DNA of 64,000 nt from Paraspadella gotoi (lineage: Eukaryota > Chaetognatha), in the NCBI GenBank assembly GCA_051294375.1, contig CM119268.1, forward strand, positions 13,151,770 through 13,215,769, in the 5' to 3' direction. The position numbers and the translations under genes were made by a program. The notes beneath the pieces were generated by a model. It did no database searches and was not told the origin of the DNA. It was given only the letters and a program-made list of their open reading frames with translations. Of the stretch, positions 1-21,200 are shown piece after piece (position 1 is the stretch's first letter; every line of letters starts with the position of its first letter).

Positions 1-560
1 TTAATAATCATAATTAATCAGTAATTAATCAATTAGTAAATAAATTAAGTCAATAATTAATTAATTAGTCAATCATCCGTCCACGTCCATCTTACAAAAA
101 GCTCCAATAACTCGTGATTTGGCTGGTTGGATTGGAATTTAATTTTGGTGTGTGGGTGGAAGTGTGATGTGATAAAGCTGCGATATAAAATTGATGGAAT
201 CGTCGTGAGTGGAGAATTTAGTTTAATGGAAAAAACATAATGTCGAATTTACTAAAAGATTTTTTTACTTATTTTAACAATAAATACTCCAATTAACATA
301 ATTGGATGGATAGCCCATTGATGTTGAAATTTTGTGTGTGGTAGAAACGTATGGACGAAGCTTGATATAAAGGTTCAGGTGGAAACGTACCAAGTGGAAA
401 TGAGTTTAAATGAAAAAAAATATGAGTCACATTTACTTGAATCTTTTTATTTATTTTAACCCATGATAGATTTGAGATGAAATTTTGTGAGCCGGTGGGA
501 AAAGTAGTGAGAAGCTAGATATTAAAGTTTTTGACGGATGCATTGAAAAATTATGAATTG
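1..560 (-). repeat. Pearl/Helentron-like element, tandem core repeats
   Basis: About three degenerate copies of a core unit of roughly 165 bp. Each has the order 'aaattttgtgtgtgggt', 'gatataaag', 'gatggaatcg', 'gagtggaaatgagttta', then an AT-rich stretch ending near 'taattggatgg'. The same unit in the opposite orientation forms the copies near 36.9, 50.6 and 55.5-56.5 kb, so this copy is inverted relative to them. The copy is cut by the window edge. Confidence 0.7.
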
Positions 561-599
561 AAAAAAATGATGCAAGTTAAAAAAATCTTAAAGGGCAAA

Positions 600-1058
600 A
601 GGTCGATCGCTATGCATAAAAAGAGAGAGAGAGAGAGAGAGACGAGAGAGAAGTGAGAGAGAGAGAGAGAGTGATGAGAGAAAGAGAGAGAAGGAGACAT
701 AAAATAAAAAAATTCATTAAAAAAGACTCGAAGATCGGAGCCAGGAGCCCACTATCATTAGAAAATTAAGAAAAAAACCGGGAAAAAAACGAATGATCAT
801 GCGAAACGAATTTGTTTGATGACTAGTAATTGATGAGGTAATACTATGATTGTGATGTAAGTTAGTAATTTATTTGATTGTAAGTAGGAATTGATTATGA
901 TTCGATGATAATCCAATTATTGATGCGATGATAGGTCATTCCAACTGGCTGTGATGATAGTCATTCAGTGATGCGATGATTGTCATTCATTGATGCGATT
1001 GATTGTCATTCATTGATGCGATGATAGTCAATAAAAAAACAAATGCGTGTATGAGTGA

Positions 1059-1108
<50 letters not shown>

Positions 1109-1121
1109 AGAGAGAGAAGAG

Positions 1122-1153
<32 letters not shown>

Positions 1154-1740
1154 CAGAGAGAAGAAAGAGAATAAATCCAAAATCTCGGCATGAAATATGG
1201 GATTTTGTATTTGAAAATAAAGCGCGAATAAATGGCAATAATAAAAAGTTTTAAAGGGAAAAAATAATCAGAATTTTTCAAAAAACAAACGATACGCAAA
1301 AGATCGGACAGATAGGACAGACACACACATGAGAGACAGAGTAGACAGAGAGGAGAGAGAAAAGAGAGAAGAGAGAGACAGCCGCTGCAGTAGAAAAGAG
1401 AAAGAGCGAATATATAATAATTAAACGAGAGAGAGAGAAGAAGCTCTTAAGTCCCCTTTTACTCGTTAAAAGAAGTCAGCAGGTACTTTATTGGCGCGCA
1501 CGTTTGGTGAGCTATGTCTCTACCCAAAGGACCGGTTCGCGCCTTGTCGCGGGCATCGGTTTTTTACGAATTTAGTTGAACCACATTATATTAAAAATTT
1601 TTTGTGTAAAAAAAGACGAGAGAGAGGAGGAGAGAGACGGGGAGAGAGAAGAAGATCTGGACAGACGCTGCAGAGCCGGAACTCGTTTTTTAGAAGAAGC
1701 GTGACGGAGAAAAAGAGAGAGGAGAGAGAAGCGAACATAT
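600..1740. repeat. GA-rich microsatellite stretch, no gene seen
   Basis: Imperfect (GA)n blocks at about 620-692, 1062-1164, 1330-1380 and 1618-1720 are separated by A-rich sequence and by short repeats of 'gatgcgatgatagtcatt' near 920-1030. Open frames here are translations of GA repeats (Arg-Glu or Ser-Leu runs) and are not genes. Confidence 0.75.
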
Positions 1741-2520
1741 TAAATTAAAACGTTTTTTGTTTTGTAAATAAACATAAACAAATACCAATATTGATATGAA
1801 ACATGAGAATTTTAAAGATCTTGATGATTAGAAGCCAATATATTAGGAAAAATTCAACTCCTATGATATACACACTCAGAAGCCATGATTTGCAAAAAAG
1901 CCCGAGACCGAAGCTAAACCCGAAAAAATCTTAGGAACAGGACAGGCATTTGCCCGCACTGGCCCAGATAAGTAGAGGATATGTTGTATTTTTTTTGATA
2001 AATAGCTTAAACAAAAATTTAATAACTGTCTGACTCAATTTAAGGACATCTGAGACTACGTGAATCAAATGTATAAACTATATTAATTAATAATTAACTT
2101 AATTAATTAATTAAGTTATTAATTAAGTTAATTAAGAATCAATTAATTAATTAATTATCGGTAGCAGATCCGACATGGTTTGCTCAAACTTGTTTCTCTT
2201 CGACTTTCCAGTTACGTTGAATCTTCACCAACGAAAGTTCGACGTGGGAAGCGACCACGGTACGACTCACTCCTGGTCGACCCTCACGACGTTCAACGCG
2301 CGTGAGAAAAAAACTATCCCGGCGGTTGTTAGGGGACGTGGAGAAGAAGAGGGCGGGGATAAGGGTTGTTGGAATCGTTGGACTCTGGGAGTCCGTGAAG
2401 AAAGTTTCTGAGTCGAGGCGAGAATTGTTGTAGAGTTGTAGTCTTAAAGGACGAGCCAAAACTGGACAATAAGGTTCCTTAGGGGAAAAGGGTTTTGAGA
2501 TTCTAAAAAAAATGTGCGGT
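1741..2520. other. No gene seen; repeat terminus near 2161
   Basis: AT-rich sequence with a 'ttaattaa' run at 2080-2155. Positions 2161-2192 carry 'gcagatccgacatggtttgc' followed by 'tcaaactt'. This recurs (inverted) at about 16.12, 50.16 and 63.94 kb and (same sense) at 60.14 kb, and looks like the 5' terminus of the pearl-like family. It could belong to the element at 1-560. Confidence 0.5.
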
Positions 2521-2715
2521 AATGTCGTTGCGGCAATTCGTTGCGGCATTGTCGTGTTCGGTGTAATTCGTTGCGCAATTCGTTGCGGCAATTCGTGTTC
2601 GGTAAGTTCGTTGCGGCTATTCGTTGCGGCAATTTCGTTCGGTAATGTCGGTTTCGGCTAATTCGTTGCGGCAATTCGTTGCCGGCAATTTCGTTTTCGG
2701 CAATTCGTTGCGGTA
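2520..2715. repeat. Minisatellite, unit TTGCGGCAATTCG
   Basis: About 14 degenerate tandem copies of a 13-base unit close to TTGCGGCAATTCG, with variants such as TTCGGTAATGTCG. It is far more GC-rich than its surroundings. Confidence 0.85.
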
Positions 2716-3700
2716 AATCCGATCTGTCGAAGATCGAGGCGTGAAAACGGTTTCCTCGAGGAGCTCAAATGTCATACCTCCAGTTAAACAGGTTGAAAGA
2801 GGAGAAGGAAAGCGACGGCCCGCGTCGTGAATGACGTTAGTGAATTGACGCCGTCGTTTTGTGAGGTTAGTCTTAATTTTAAATCATCCAAATCGATTCT
2901 TATCTCGCTCAAGATTATTTTTAAGAATCTCATTTCTTTTGTTACGCGAACGTTAGAAACAAAGAGAGAAACTTATGTGTCACCATTAAAGTTACAAAGA
3001 AAACAGGGTTTTGCATTTGTATTACAACGATGTATTTGTAAATGTTCCCGCGTGTTTTCGGTTCTTGCTTTTTCGAACCTGTCTTCATTCATCGTTGTAA
3101 TAACAAATAAAAACTTATGTTTCTTTGTTAATTGCCTTAAACAAACGCAAGAAAGGAATATACACAATCACGTAAAGTTAGAATTTGCTTCTTTACATTT
3201 TTTTCCTAATCGCATGTATTCTCCTAGTGACGTCCACTGGCTTCCGTCTTTGATCTACCAAGTCTACAATCGCGCCAACGTGGGAATTTGTCACGCGTTT
3301 CAGGCTACTAAATTATCTATTTCGTCCGCCCCCCCAACAGATCGACGCGCATTACATTCACATTCCGTTCCTTTCAGTTGCTGTACATGATGTTTGCTGA
3401 GTGTTCTGTCTTCTGATCGTCGTTGACCTCGGGTCATTCGGACGCTACACTCAATACCGTTCATCTACGTCTTTCTCTGGCTCGCCGGGTCAAGATCTTC
3501 GGGTCACACTATCCGTCGCCCGTCTGCGCTCTCTCAAGTCCTGGAGGAGTCTACAGCCGTATCTACAACGATTGTGATAACGAAGAAAAATAAGTGTTGT
3601 CAAGGGCTTTATTCGAGTAAATAATGTTAGATAACAAACATTCTAAATCGGACAAGTTTATCAATAACGAGCATTTACACGAAAAATCAACCCTCAACAA
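2716..3700. other. No recognisable gene
   Basis: A long plus-strand frame at 2827-3390 has no recognisable motif and no splice context. The stretch from 3370 to 3700 has somewhat higher GC than its flanks. It may be an old retroelement remnant, but I see no paired LTR. Confidence 0.4.
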
Positions 3701-3899
3701 CCTTGGGCCCAAACAGCTGGGGTCTTACTCGGCCATCATCCCCATGGCCGCCCACCTTCTCTTTACATCAAAGCCCACCGGCTGACCGTGGACGAGCTGC
3801 TTGGGAACGGAGCAAAGTGCTGCGCCTCGCGTGCTGCGGCGGAGCGGAGAGAAGCAGCGACCGCTGCGGGACGTGAGCTCGCTCGTTTCCGTTCGTCGT

Positions 3900-4202
3900 C
3901 TCCAGGCATCTGTTGGCGTTCGTCAGGTAGTGCTGGCAATGATGACAAGTTCATGATCAAGGCCGGCGGAGAACCGGTCGACGGTGAGGATTTAGGATTT
4001 AGACGCGAATCCAGATTTTAGATGTTGTTGGAATGTTAAGTTCGTAAAAAGGCGAATCTTTCTTTTCAGTGACCGGCGACCGGATCGAAACTCGCGACTC
4101 AACGACTTCGAGGTCTGCCACCGACCAGTTGGAGGCGTTGAGGACGAGGAATTGCCTCTTCTTAGAGGAAAAAATCCCTCCATCGCAGGGAGATTGCATC
4201 GG
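3900..4202 (+). CDS. Possible two-exon fragment, unknown protein
   Basis: Two plus-strand segments can be spliced in frame. The first, ending near 3981, reads NDDKFMIKAGGEPVD before a 'gtgagg' donor. The second, from about 4072 after a pyrimidine-rich 'tttcttttcag' acceptor, reads TGDRIETRDSTTSRSATDQL and ends near 4201 with IPPSQGDCIG before 'gtgagg'. The outer ends are not defined, and no domain is recognised. The minus strand of the same DNA is also open for 106 codons, so this call is weak; it could be a remnant or non-coding. Confidence 0.25.
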
Positions 4203-4209
4203 TGAGGGC

Positions 4210-8360
<4,151 letters not shown>

Positions 8361-8419
8361 TGTTCACCATCCTCGTTCGTTTCCACAATATCCGTCGACC
8401 TCACCCGAACTGAACTTAC

Positions 8420-8835
8420 CTTTTTCGGCGAAATCGTGGAACCGAAATAATCCTTCCCCTCTTCCTTTTTTCGTCGTCGTCGTCGTCGCGGCGTCGGCGT
8501 CGGCGTCCCTTTTGTCTCTCCTCGCCAGCGCCACCATCAACAAGATGGAACCGAACAAAAGAGCAATCCGAATCGGGACGGCGGGGAGACGACGACGTCG
8601 AGACCGACTAGGAGGTTGCTGGAGATGATGATGATGATGATGATGAAGATGATGATGATGAAGATGATGATCGTCAGGACGAAGTCGAAAACGATGACGC
8701 TCGATATTTTTGTTGTCGTCGACGTGAAGGTCGTTGTTGTCGTCGTTGTTTCGACGCCGGCCGAGCAGCGACGCCACCGACGACGACCACCAAGACGTCA
8801 CTCGTGACGTCATCGAAGCCTTCGATTCGGGAGAG

Positions 8836-8868
<33 letters not shown>

Positions 8869-8897
8869 AATGACGCTAACGACGATGACGATCTCAT
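8420..8897 (-). CDS. Possible first exon, type II membrane protein
   Basis: This is an open minus-strand segment of 159 codons. The ATG at 8897 is the first ATG in a longer frame opened by a non-ATG codon. Order: a poly-Ser run, an Asp/Asn-rich part, a His-rich run (about residues 75-90), an Arg-rich stretch, then a single hydrophobic segment IRIALLFGSILLMVALA followed by charged sequence. It ends at a strong donor (AAAAAG|GTAAGT). This looks like a short cytoplasmic tail plus a signal anchor. Much of it is trinucleotide repeat (CAT, GAC, TCG), so chance openness is possible. No downstream exon was recognised below 8.4 kb. No function is proposed. Confidence 0.35.
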
Positions 8898-8964
8898 GAT
8901 GACGTTGTTCGTCCTCTTGGCGGCGACTCCCCGAGGAGGCAACAGAGTGAGTGAGTCGAATCAA

Positions 8965-14529
<5,565 letters not shown>

Positions 14530-14550
<21 letters not shown>

Positions 14551-14930
14551 ATTTCTCACTCGAATGACGTCAATTTTTGACTTTCTTTCCAGGCGCTTAA
14601 GCTACGCCGTCTCTGATTGGTCGGAGGAGTCGGCTCTCATTAAATCTTTCGCTTTCGCCAGGGCGTCTCCGATTGGCTGAATGAGTGAAAGCGCATCGGC
14701 CCTCATTAGTAGCAATATGGAGTTACGCGCGGAATAATTGGACAAGCGAATCTACTATTGTTAATGCTATATTCGGGTTGTAAAAAAACGATCTTTTAAT
14801 TTTAGAGAATATTCAATATTTGCGATTTGACGGATTCTGCGTGACGTGGTTGGTCGTATCCTGAGTAGCGAATGCCGATTGGTTGAATTTTAACTCGGAA
14901 TCTGAAGCGTCGCCTCACGATTGAACAGTT
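14530..14930. promoter_or_regulatory. CCAAT/CRE-rich promoter-like patch
   Basis: Within 400 bp there is a perfect TGACGTCA palindrome (14565-14572). Inverted CCAAT boxes (GATTGG) lie at about 14615, 14671 and 14876, each with a similar context (C-GATTGG-T/C), plus a related GGTTGG at about 14848. These are the classical CREB/ATF and NF-Y sites. No clear start codon or exon follows on either strand, so the gene it would serve is unknown. It could also be a repeat carrying these motifs. Confidence 0.4.
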
Positions 14931-14941
14931 CGGTTTCTTAG

Positions 14942-14944
<3 letters not shown>

Positions 14945-14986
<42 letters not shown>

Positions 14987-15125
14987 TCTCCCACGCGCTC
15001 TATCTCCTCGGCAGCGTGGCCTTTCACGCCGTCACCGGTGCTGCAGCAGTCGTCGGTGAACTTGCTGCGGATCAGCTTCTGCTGCAGCTGCTGATTCAAG
15101 AGATGCAGTGGCGTTAATAGCATCC
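14945..15125. other. (CT)n tract and a short open, GC-richer segment
   Basis: A (CT)17 tract at 14945-14978 is followed by about 130 bp open on both strands. The minus strand reads QLQQKLIRSKFTDDCCSTGD and the plus strand reads LLGSVAFHAVTGAAAVVGEL. Either could be an exon piece; I cannot decide between them. Confidence 0.25.
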
Positions 15126-16114
15126 TTTAACTATTTCGCAAACAAATCATCGGAATCACGCTCATAAGCTGATTCAAGGATAGTTCAGAAAACGCAACGT
15201 TCTCAGTACGACATGTATAACTAAATTTCCGTGACGCTAAGTAAAAATTCAGTATGAAAGTTTATTTTAGATCTGTTTTAAGAATTGGTTGTATTTCTAA
15301 TATCGCAAACATAGTCGAGTAACAAACCAGAAAGTTTAAAAAATTTCATTCATCAGGCTGAATTCCGTCTCGCATCTAAAATCAAAGAAAATTAATTTAA
15401 TTCAGAAAAATAATCATTTAGTTTATGTTAATTTATGAGTTACAACTAAAAAACAAAAGCGCAGTGAATTCTAGTGAATTCTAGAGAGCGTCTTGTTTCG
15501 ACCTTAGAAAAAAAAAAACAAAAGGTCGAAAACCATTGAGGGAAGGTAAAAGAACTTGTGACAAAAAAGAAAAAAAAAAAGAAAAATCAAATTAAAAAAT
15601 CAAAAATAAAAGAGATCTCAATTCGAAATAAGTCACAAGTTCCGGTAATTCTGGTAAAATTTGCGAAGATCAATTTATATTTATTATTTAACAGACGTAT
15701 TTAATATTTATATGATTTAGCTTAAAAATATATCCAAGTCCGTTATATTTTCTAAACGTCAGATAAGGAGACGGCTGCCCGGTTTCCCAAACTTCTTCTC
15801 AACCTCTCGGTCTCAATTGAGGTTTGTCTTCTTTACTTCCCTTCAACGTCATAATTAGCGTAATTCTCCTTTTTTTTTCATTCGCTCTTTAAGTGTCAAT
15901 CTCCCTTACTAAGAATCTTATTGTCATTATCTAATTTTAGAATTCAAGTTTGCTCACATGGAGGATCCTCGATGTTACTCACTCGGGACGAGAAGGCGAC
16001 GACACGGTTCTGATACTACTAACTTGCATCGGAGTGGATTGAGAGGATCTCCGTAATGAAGTGCGGAAAGTATCGTGTCATTTTACTTTTAATTATGAAT
16101 TGGACAGTATGAAA
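15126..16114. other. No gene seen
   Basis: AT-rich DNA with homopolymer runs. I see no motif, repeat array or exon that I can support. Confidence 0.5.
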
Positions 16115-16717
16115 GTTTGAGCGAACAATGCCGGATCTGCCCACGATAATTAAGCGGTATCATCATCATATGTTATGATTAAACATAATATTTTTTTTTA
16201 TTAAATATGATTTATTATCGATATTTATAATAAATAGTTTTTTTCAATCTTAATTACCTTGTTCTCAAAAGAAAAAAAATCAAAAGTGTAATATTATTTT
16301 TATTTTTTTTAATTAAAACTTATTTATACTTGATTCCAGCGAAACTTGATTTCCAGCACAATAACACACTTCCTTAGGCACAGACGTAATTTTAAATGGA
16401 TTGCCCCATCTATTTATGCGTAATTGGCGTATAAAGCTAAGGGCGGACGGACAAAAAGATGGACAGACAGACAGATGAACGAACGGACTGACATATATTT
16501 TTTTGTATATTGTATCATAATTCGACGATCTGATATGATCTAAGTGATATGATCTAAGTGATATGATCTAAGTGATATGATCTAAGTGATATGATCTAAG
16601 TGATATGATCTAAGTGATATGATCTAAGTGACTTACCCACAAGATTTTGAGGTGGGAACGACGGAGAGACAGAGTGGATGGTAGAGCCGGAATCTGCTTC
16701 AAGCAGATCCGGCCTAA
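16115..16717 (+). mobile_element. Pearl/Helentron-like element, apparently complete
   Basis: It starts with the family 5' end (TTTGAGCGAACAATGCCGG, then ATCTGCC). One partial core unit follows at 16325-16440. Next come GGAC/GACA microsatellite-like repeats, a seven-fold 14-bp minisatellite (unit TGATATGATCTAAG, 16532-16632), and a terminal hairpin with stem GCCGGAATCTGC/GCAGATCCGGC at 16686-16713. Then comes CTAA, which fits a CTRR-type end. Such non-autonomous elements carry no protein. Confidence 0.65.
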
Positions 16718-18285
16718 AGACAGAATCCATCTTAAAGAATAGATTTAATTTAATTAAACTTATTACTTGGGAGTTATTGCTATTTAATGTTTATTATATC
16801 CCTGCTAACGTTTTTTCTTTAGATTAACTTCCCTTTTTTTTATTATTTCTCTCCTTTATTTTATCTCGTCGGTTATCAAAACTTTTAACACTTTAGGTAA
16901 AGTTAAGAGTTCTTCTTGATCAGAAAGTCAGGGATATGTGTAAAGTAAGGCAACGCACAATTTGTTCATCCCCTCAAATAAAGCAACAACATGCTCTAAA
17001 AAGTTCAAATTAACTAGCATTTGCAAGATCCCTCTTTCTCTCTCCGTCTCGCTCTCGCTCATTTTCTCTCACATACTATCTTATATACTGTCATTCGGTC
17101 GATTAAAAAGAGATTTATAATGTTTAAAACTTACGATCCACTGACAAAAACCTGTCTTGACGACCGTCTCCGTGCTTCCGAGACGCTTCCTCGGTCGGGT
17201 TTCTTTTATTTCGTCGTTACTCTGGCGACGCAATAATTGAAGACACAAACATAGCCGCAGTCAATGGGGTGAGTCACAAATTTAAAATGAGGACACGCTC
17301 AAGCAAAAATTTAGACATTTTTAAGTATACTTTCAATGGACAAACAATTTCTTATATGGCTCTATACCCTAGTAATTAATTTTTTAATATTTATTTATAG
17401 ATAGATAAGGCCAAAAATATTTTTAAGAAATTTGAAATTTTAAGACCAGATTCAGACAGCTCATAAAAAGTTGTCTACACAAAGTATAATTCTTTTTTAA
17501 ATATTTTTATGATAAGTAGGTCAAAAATAAAAAAAAAACTATAAAAAATTGTTATCACCATCTTTCGATGATTTTTTATGAAGAAAATGTAAGAATTTTT
17601 TAAAGCTGTAATTATATTTCTTGTTAAACTTTTTATGCTCTATAAGAATCCATTAAAAAAATTTAAGATTTAAAGAAAAAAATGTTTTTCTCTATATAGT
17701 AATATAATAATTTTAATTAGGCGAGTACCCCCAGAAAAAAATATTTTTGACAAAAAATATTTTAATACTATAATCTATGCTCATGATAGATTATTTTAAC
17801 GCTGTATACATTTGCATTTAAATTTCATCGGCTATGGCTAACACAGAAAAAAATAGAAGATACTACTTAGAAAATTTTTTATAAGATATGTCCTCCTCTT
17901 CTTCAGAGCCATCGTACGATAAAACTAGTGGCTGCCCTAATACTTGGAAATCGTTATCTTAGAATAAAAAAAATATTTTTATACTATTTTAAAATTTATA
18001 GATAAAAATAATTTTTTAATTTAATTTTTAAAAACTTCTTTTTTCAATATTAAAAAGTATAATAAAAAAAACGACAATTTTGTATTTATAAGGTATCGCT
18101 AAAGCTATTCATAATAAAGCGGAGATTTTCGACGGAATTCAGGAGAGAAACGTATAAAAAACATAACCTATATAAAATCGCCAACGGATAAAAATCATCA
18201 GAAACTTCGAAAGTAACATTGACGTGTTTGTAAAACGAGGAGAAAACAAAAATAAACATTTTTTCCCCGAAAATCAAACGCGACA
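16718..18285. repeat. AT-rich foldback MITE-like DNA, no gene
   Basis: The block 17254-17720 contains signature sequences shared with copies near 36.4, 57.2 and 58.6 kb ('acaaagtataattctttt', 'aactttttatgctctat'). It reads into itself as an imperfect palindrome around 17560. The outer sequence 'tcaatggggtgagtca' pairs with 'tgacccaccccattga' of the copy near 36.8 kb. The rest is AT-rich with nothing recognised. Confidence 0.5.
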
Positions 18286-21200
18286 ATGTCGGGGCCATTT
18301 CGTGGCGAAGACGACGATGCCGCCGGCGATCCCCGCGACGCCGTCAAACGAAAAGTGGGCAAGCGGCGCGTGAGTCTCACCCGTTGCAACAACATCGACC
18401 ACGGCGACGAAGACAACGAAGACAAGAGGGCAACGACGCGGCCATCTGAATGGGCCCGGTCGAACAGCCATAATAGAAACGTGAGCTGTGAGGGCTACGA
18501 CGGAGACGACGACGAAAGCGACATCGTTCGTGAGTACAGGGGTTTAGAGATGAAGCGGATTCTTGTTATAGTGACAATTAATTGTTTTATTTCCCTAAAA
18601 AAGGTCGTCCAACGGACAAAGTTGATTACGCGAAGACGCGCATCGAGGAAAGGAGCGACGGAAGCGATCGCGAGAAAGTGGGCGCTGCCAATCAGGTACA
18701 TCCCTCAGCGAATGTAATAATTTTAAATACATACTTAAATAATAAATAGTTTAGAAATACTTTCGGAATAACGCTCTCAAATTTTTGACTTTGGTTGTTT
18801 CTACCTTTCTATTTTTTTAAAAAATTCAGATATGAATACTAATTAAAGTATTTTACTAGAAAAAACTAAAACTAAAAGCATAAAAGTTCCTTTTTAAAAA
18901 ATCTGTAATTAGCATAACTTTTTGCCTTTTCTCCGATTCCGTCAACCGTCATCCCGTCAACCCTCTGCGCTAAAAAGACTTTACCCCCGAGCGGAAATAA
19001 GATCGAATGTCCCCGATTTGAATTTTTCGATGAAGAGGTAAAATTTTTTTTTTTTTTTCTGAAATAAAAAAGACAATTTGACAATTAAGACAATAAGAAG
19101 ATTAAACGATTAAACGATGAGTATTGAGCAAGAAAAAAATGAGGCTACTTTTTTTTAAAATAATTTTTATATTTTGACTTGCAGAATGTGAAACAAATAA
19201 AGGAAAAACACTTATAGATATAGAGAATTAGAGAAAAGCAAAGAAAGAGAGATTGAAAGAAAGACGGAAACAAAAGAGATAAGTTAAGGAAAAAATTATA
19301 ATTTTGATTATTTTTTTATAAATTATAAAAAAGTTTAGACATAAAACTGACCTACTTTCCACTTTTACTGGAGAGATTATTTTCATTTCTCGATCAAAAA
19401 TTCGCGAGAAATTTACAAAAACGTTTTTGGCTGTTCATAATAAAAGTCTCTTTTTAAAGCAGGGAAATTTTTCGAAAAAGAGTAAAATGCAGTTTTCGTG
19501 TAATGTTATATATCAACGTGAGGAGAGACAGATACAATTTTATTTTCTCAGCAACAGAAAGCTCTCCTCGGCAGCCGTCCAGCCTCCGTTCAAAGCCTAA
19601 ACCGGCTCGTGGGATGTGGTCGCATGTTCCGCGACTCGGGCTTTCACAGCCGAGGCGGCTCGACCAAGTCCAACCAATCGCGATGCTCCTACGAGACTCC
19701 GGGTCTGCTCAAGACTCATTCCAACCGAATGACCCGAGAGACGTCGACGGAAGTGGCAGATATCTTCGAGGACACGGGCGAAAGTTCCGAAGAGGAATCC
19801 TTTGACGAGCGAATTCCGGAAACGGCTGAGGATCAGGTGGGTTAATCGATGAATCACTCAATGAATGAATGATTGATTGGCTGAATCTAAGTGAAATGAA
19901 TGAATAAATCTATACGCTATGAATGAAGCACTGAATCAATCAATCAACTCATCAATAAAATATAATCTTTTAGTATAAAAAAAGAAAGAAATATATAAAT
20001 TGATTAATAATTCCAGGTTGACTGTGCCCCCACTTCGGAGATGAGCTTCGGCAACGCCATCGTCCGCGGCTTTGGCGACACCCCCTCCATGTTGGCCATG
20101 AAGTTGTCCGAGGCGCAGGCCAAATCCGGCGAGAACATCTCTCGCTTCCTCAACTTCGTCTTTAAAGAAGAGATCGTCGCTCTGGGAGTTTCTCATCCGC
20201 TGGTGGATCGCGGGTCTTTCTGCTCTCTGCATTGCCTCTGCGTCGAACCTCGGGCCAAGCTTCCCGATTACGAGCAGTTGTTAGTCAACGTGGAGAGCGG
20301 CAACGAGCGAGACGAGGACGGTCCCGTCAAGATGGCGCCCGTCGTCGTCGTCGACCGGGACGTATCGACGCGCCTCTTGCGCTACACCGAGCGGTGGCTG
20401 GAAGAATTGGCCAAAGAGGGCAGAATCTTGGAGCCGGTGAGAGTGGATCTTCTAGACGACGAGAGCGTCTCGCGAGCCCTGTGCCATCTGAAGGCCCTCT
20501 GCCCGTTCGCGCCGATCCCGGCCTCTCTGATTCCTTATTACTCGGGCATGGTCGACGTAGCGAGAATCAACGAACGCCGCTCGAAGCTGGAGGAATTTGA
20601 GAGAGAAAGATATGTGCTCCGGCTGAACCCGGACACCTTCTTCGTGAAACCTGACAAATTGGATCGAATCCTTATGTTGCCGAGAATTTACACGGAGCAG
20701 TACGTGGATGTCGTCGCCGCGTCCTATGCCGTGGACAGGGAGAGAGTTCACGACTGTCTCGATGACGGAATACTTTGCTCAGACGCGCTGGTGCAGCTAA
20801 TGAAGAACGACTTGCAATACGACGACGACGAAGTCAATGAAGACACCTTCAAATGCCTTCTCTCCTACTTCAATGTGGAGGGCTCGATCGTGAGAATCCC
20901 GCCGCCAAAAGTGTTCAAATCTGGTCGTCAGATGAAGCAGTGGTTTTTCAATCCCTTTCAAATGAAGAGTCGTGACGTATCGGTAGTACTTCCCGAAGTA
21001 GAGAAAGACTCTTTGCTTCTCAGCGTGCGAATCAAATTCGTCCGCTCGCAACCGTCCGATTGCTTCCATGTGCTCACGTCCGCGCTTCACGAGTTCTGCA
21101 CTCCCCACACCATCACCGTTAACGGAACAGTCTCGTGGGCCAGGTGCGGAAAAGTCAGAGCCATCATACAAAAATGTTGTCCGTCGTCCGAAATCAAACC

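Noticed and set aside
987-1326. Open frames of 80-106 codons on both strands
   Set aside because: They are translations of (GA)n/(CT)n repeats (Arg-Glu, Ser-Leu runs). The same applies to frames at 5823-6029, 6502-6951, 8894-9145, 11183-11410 and 13897-14182.
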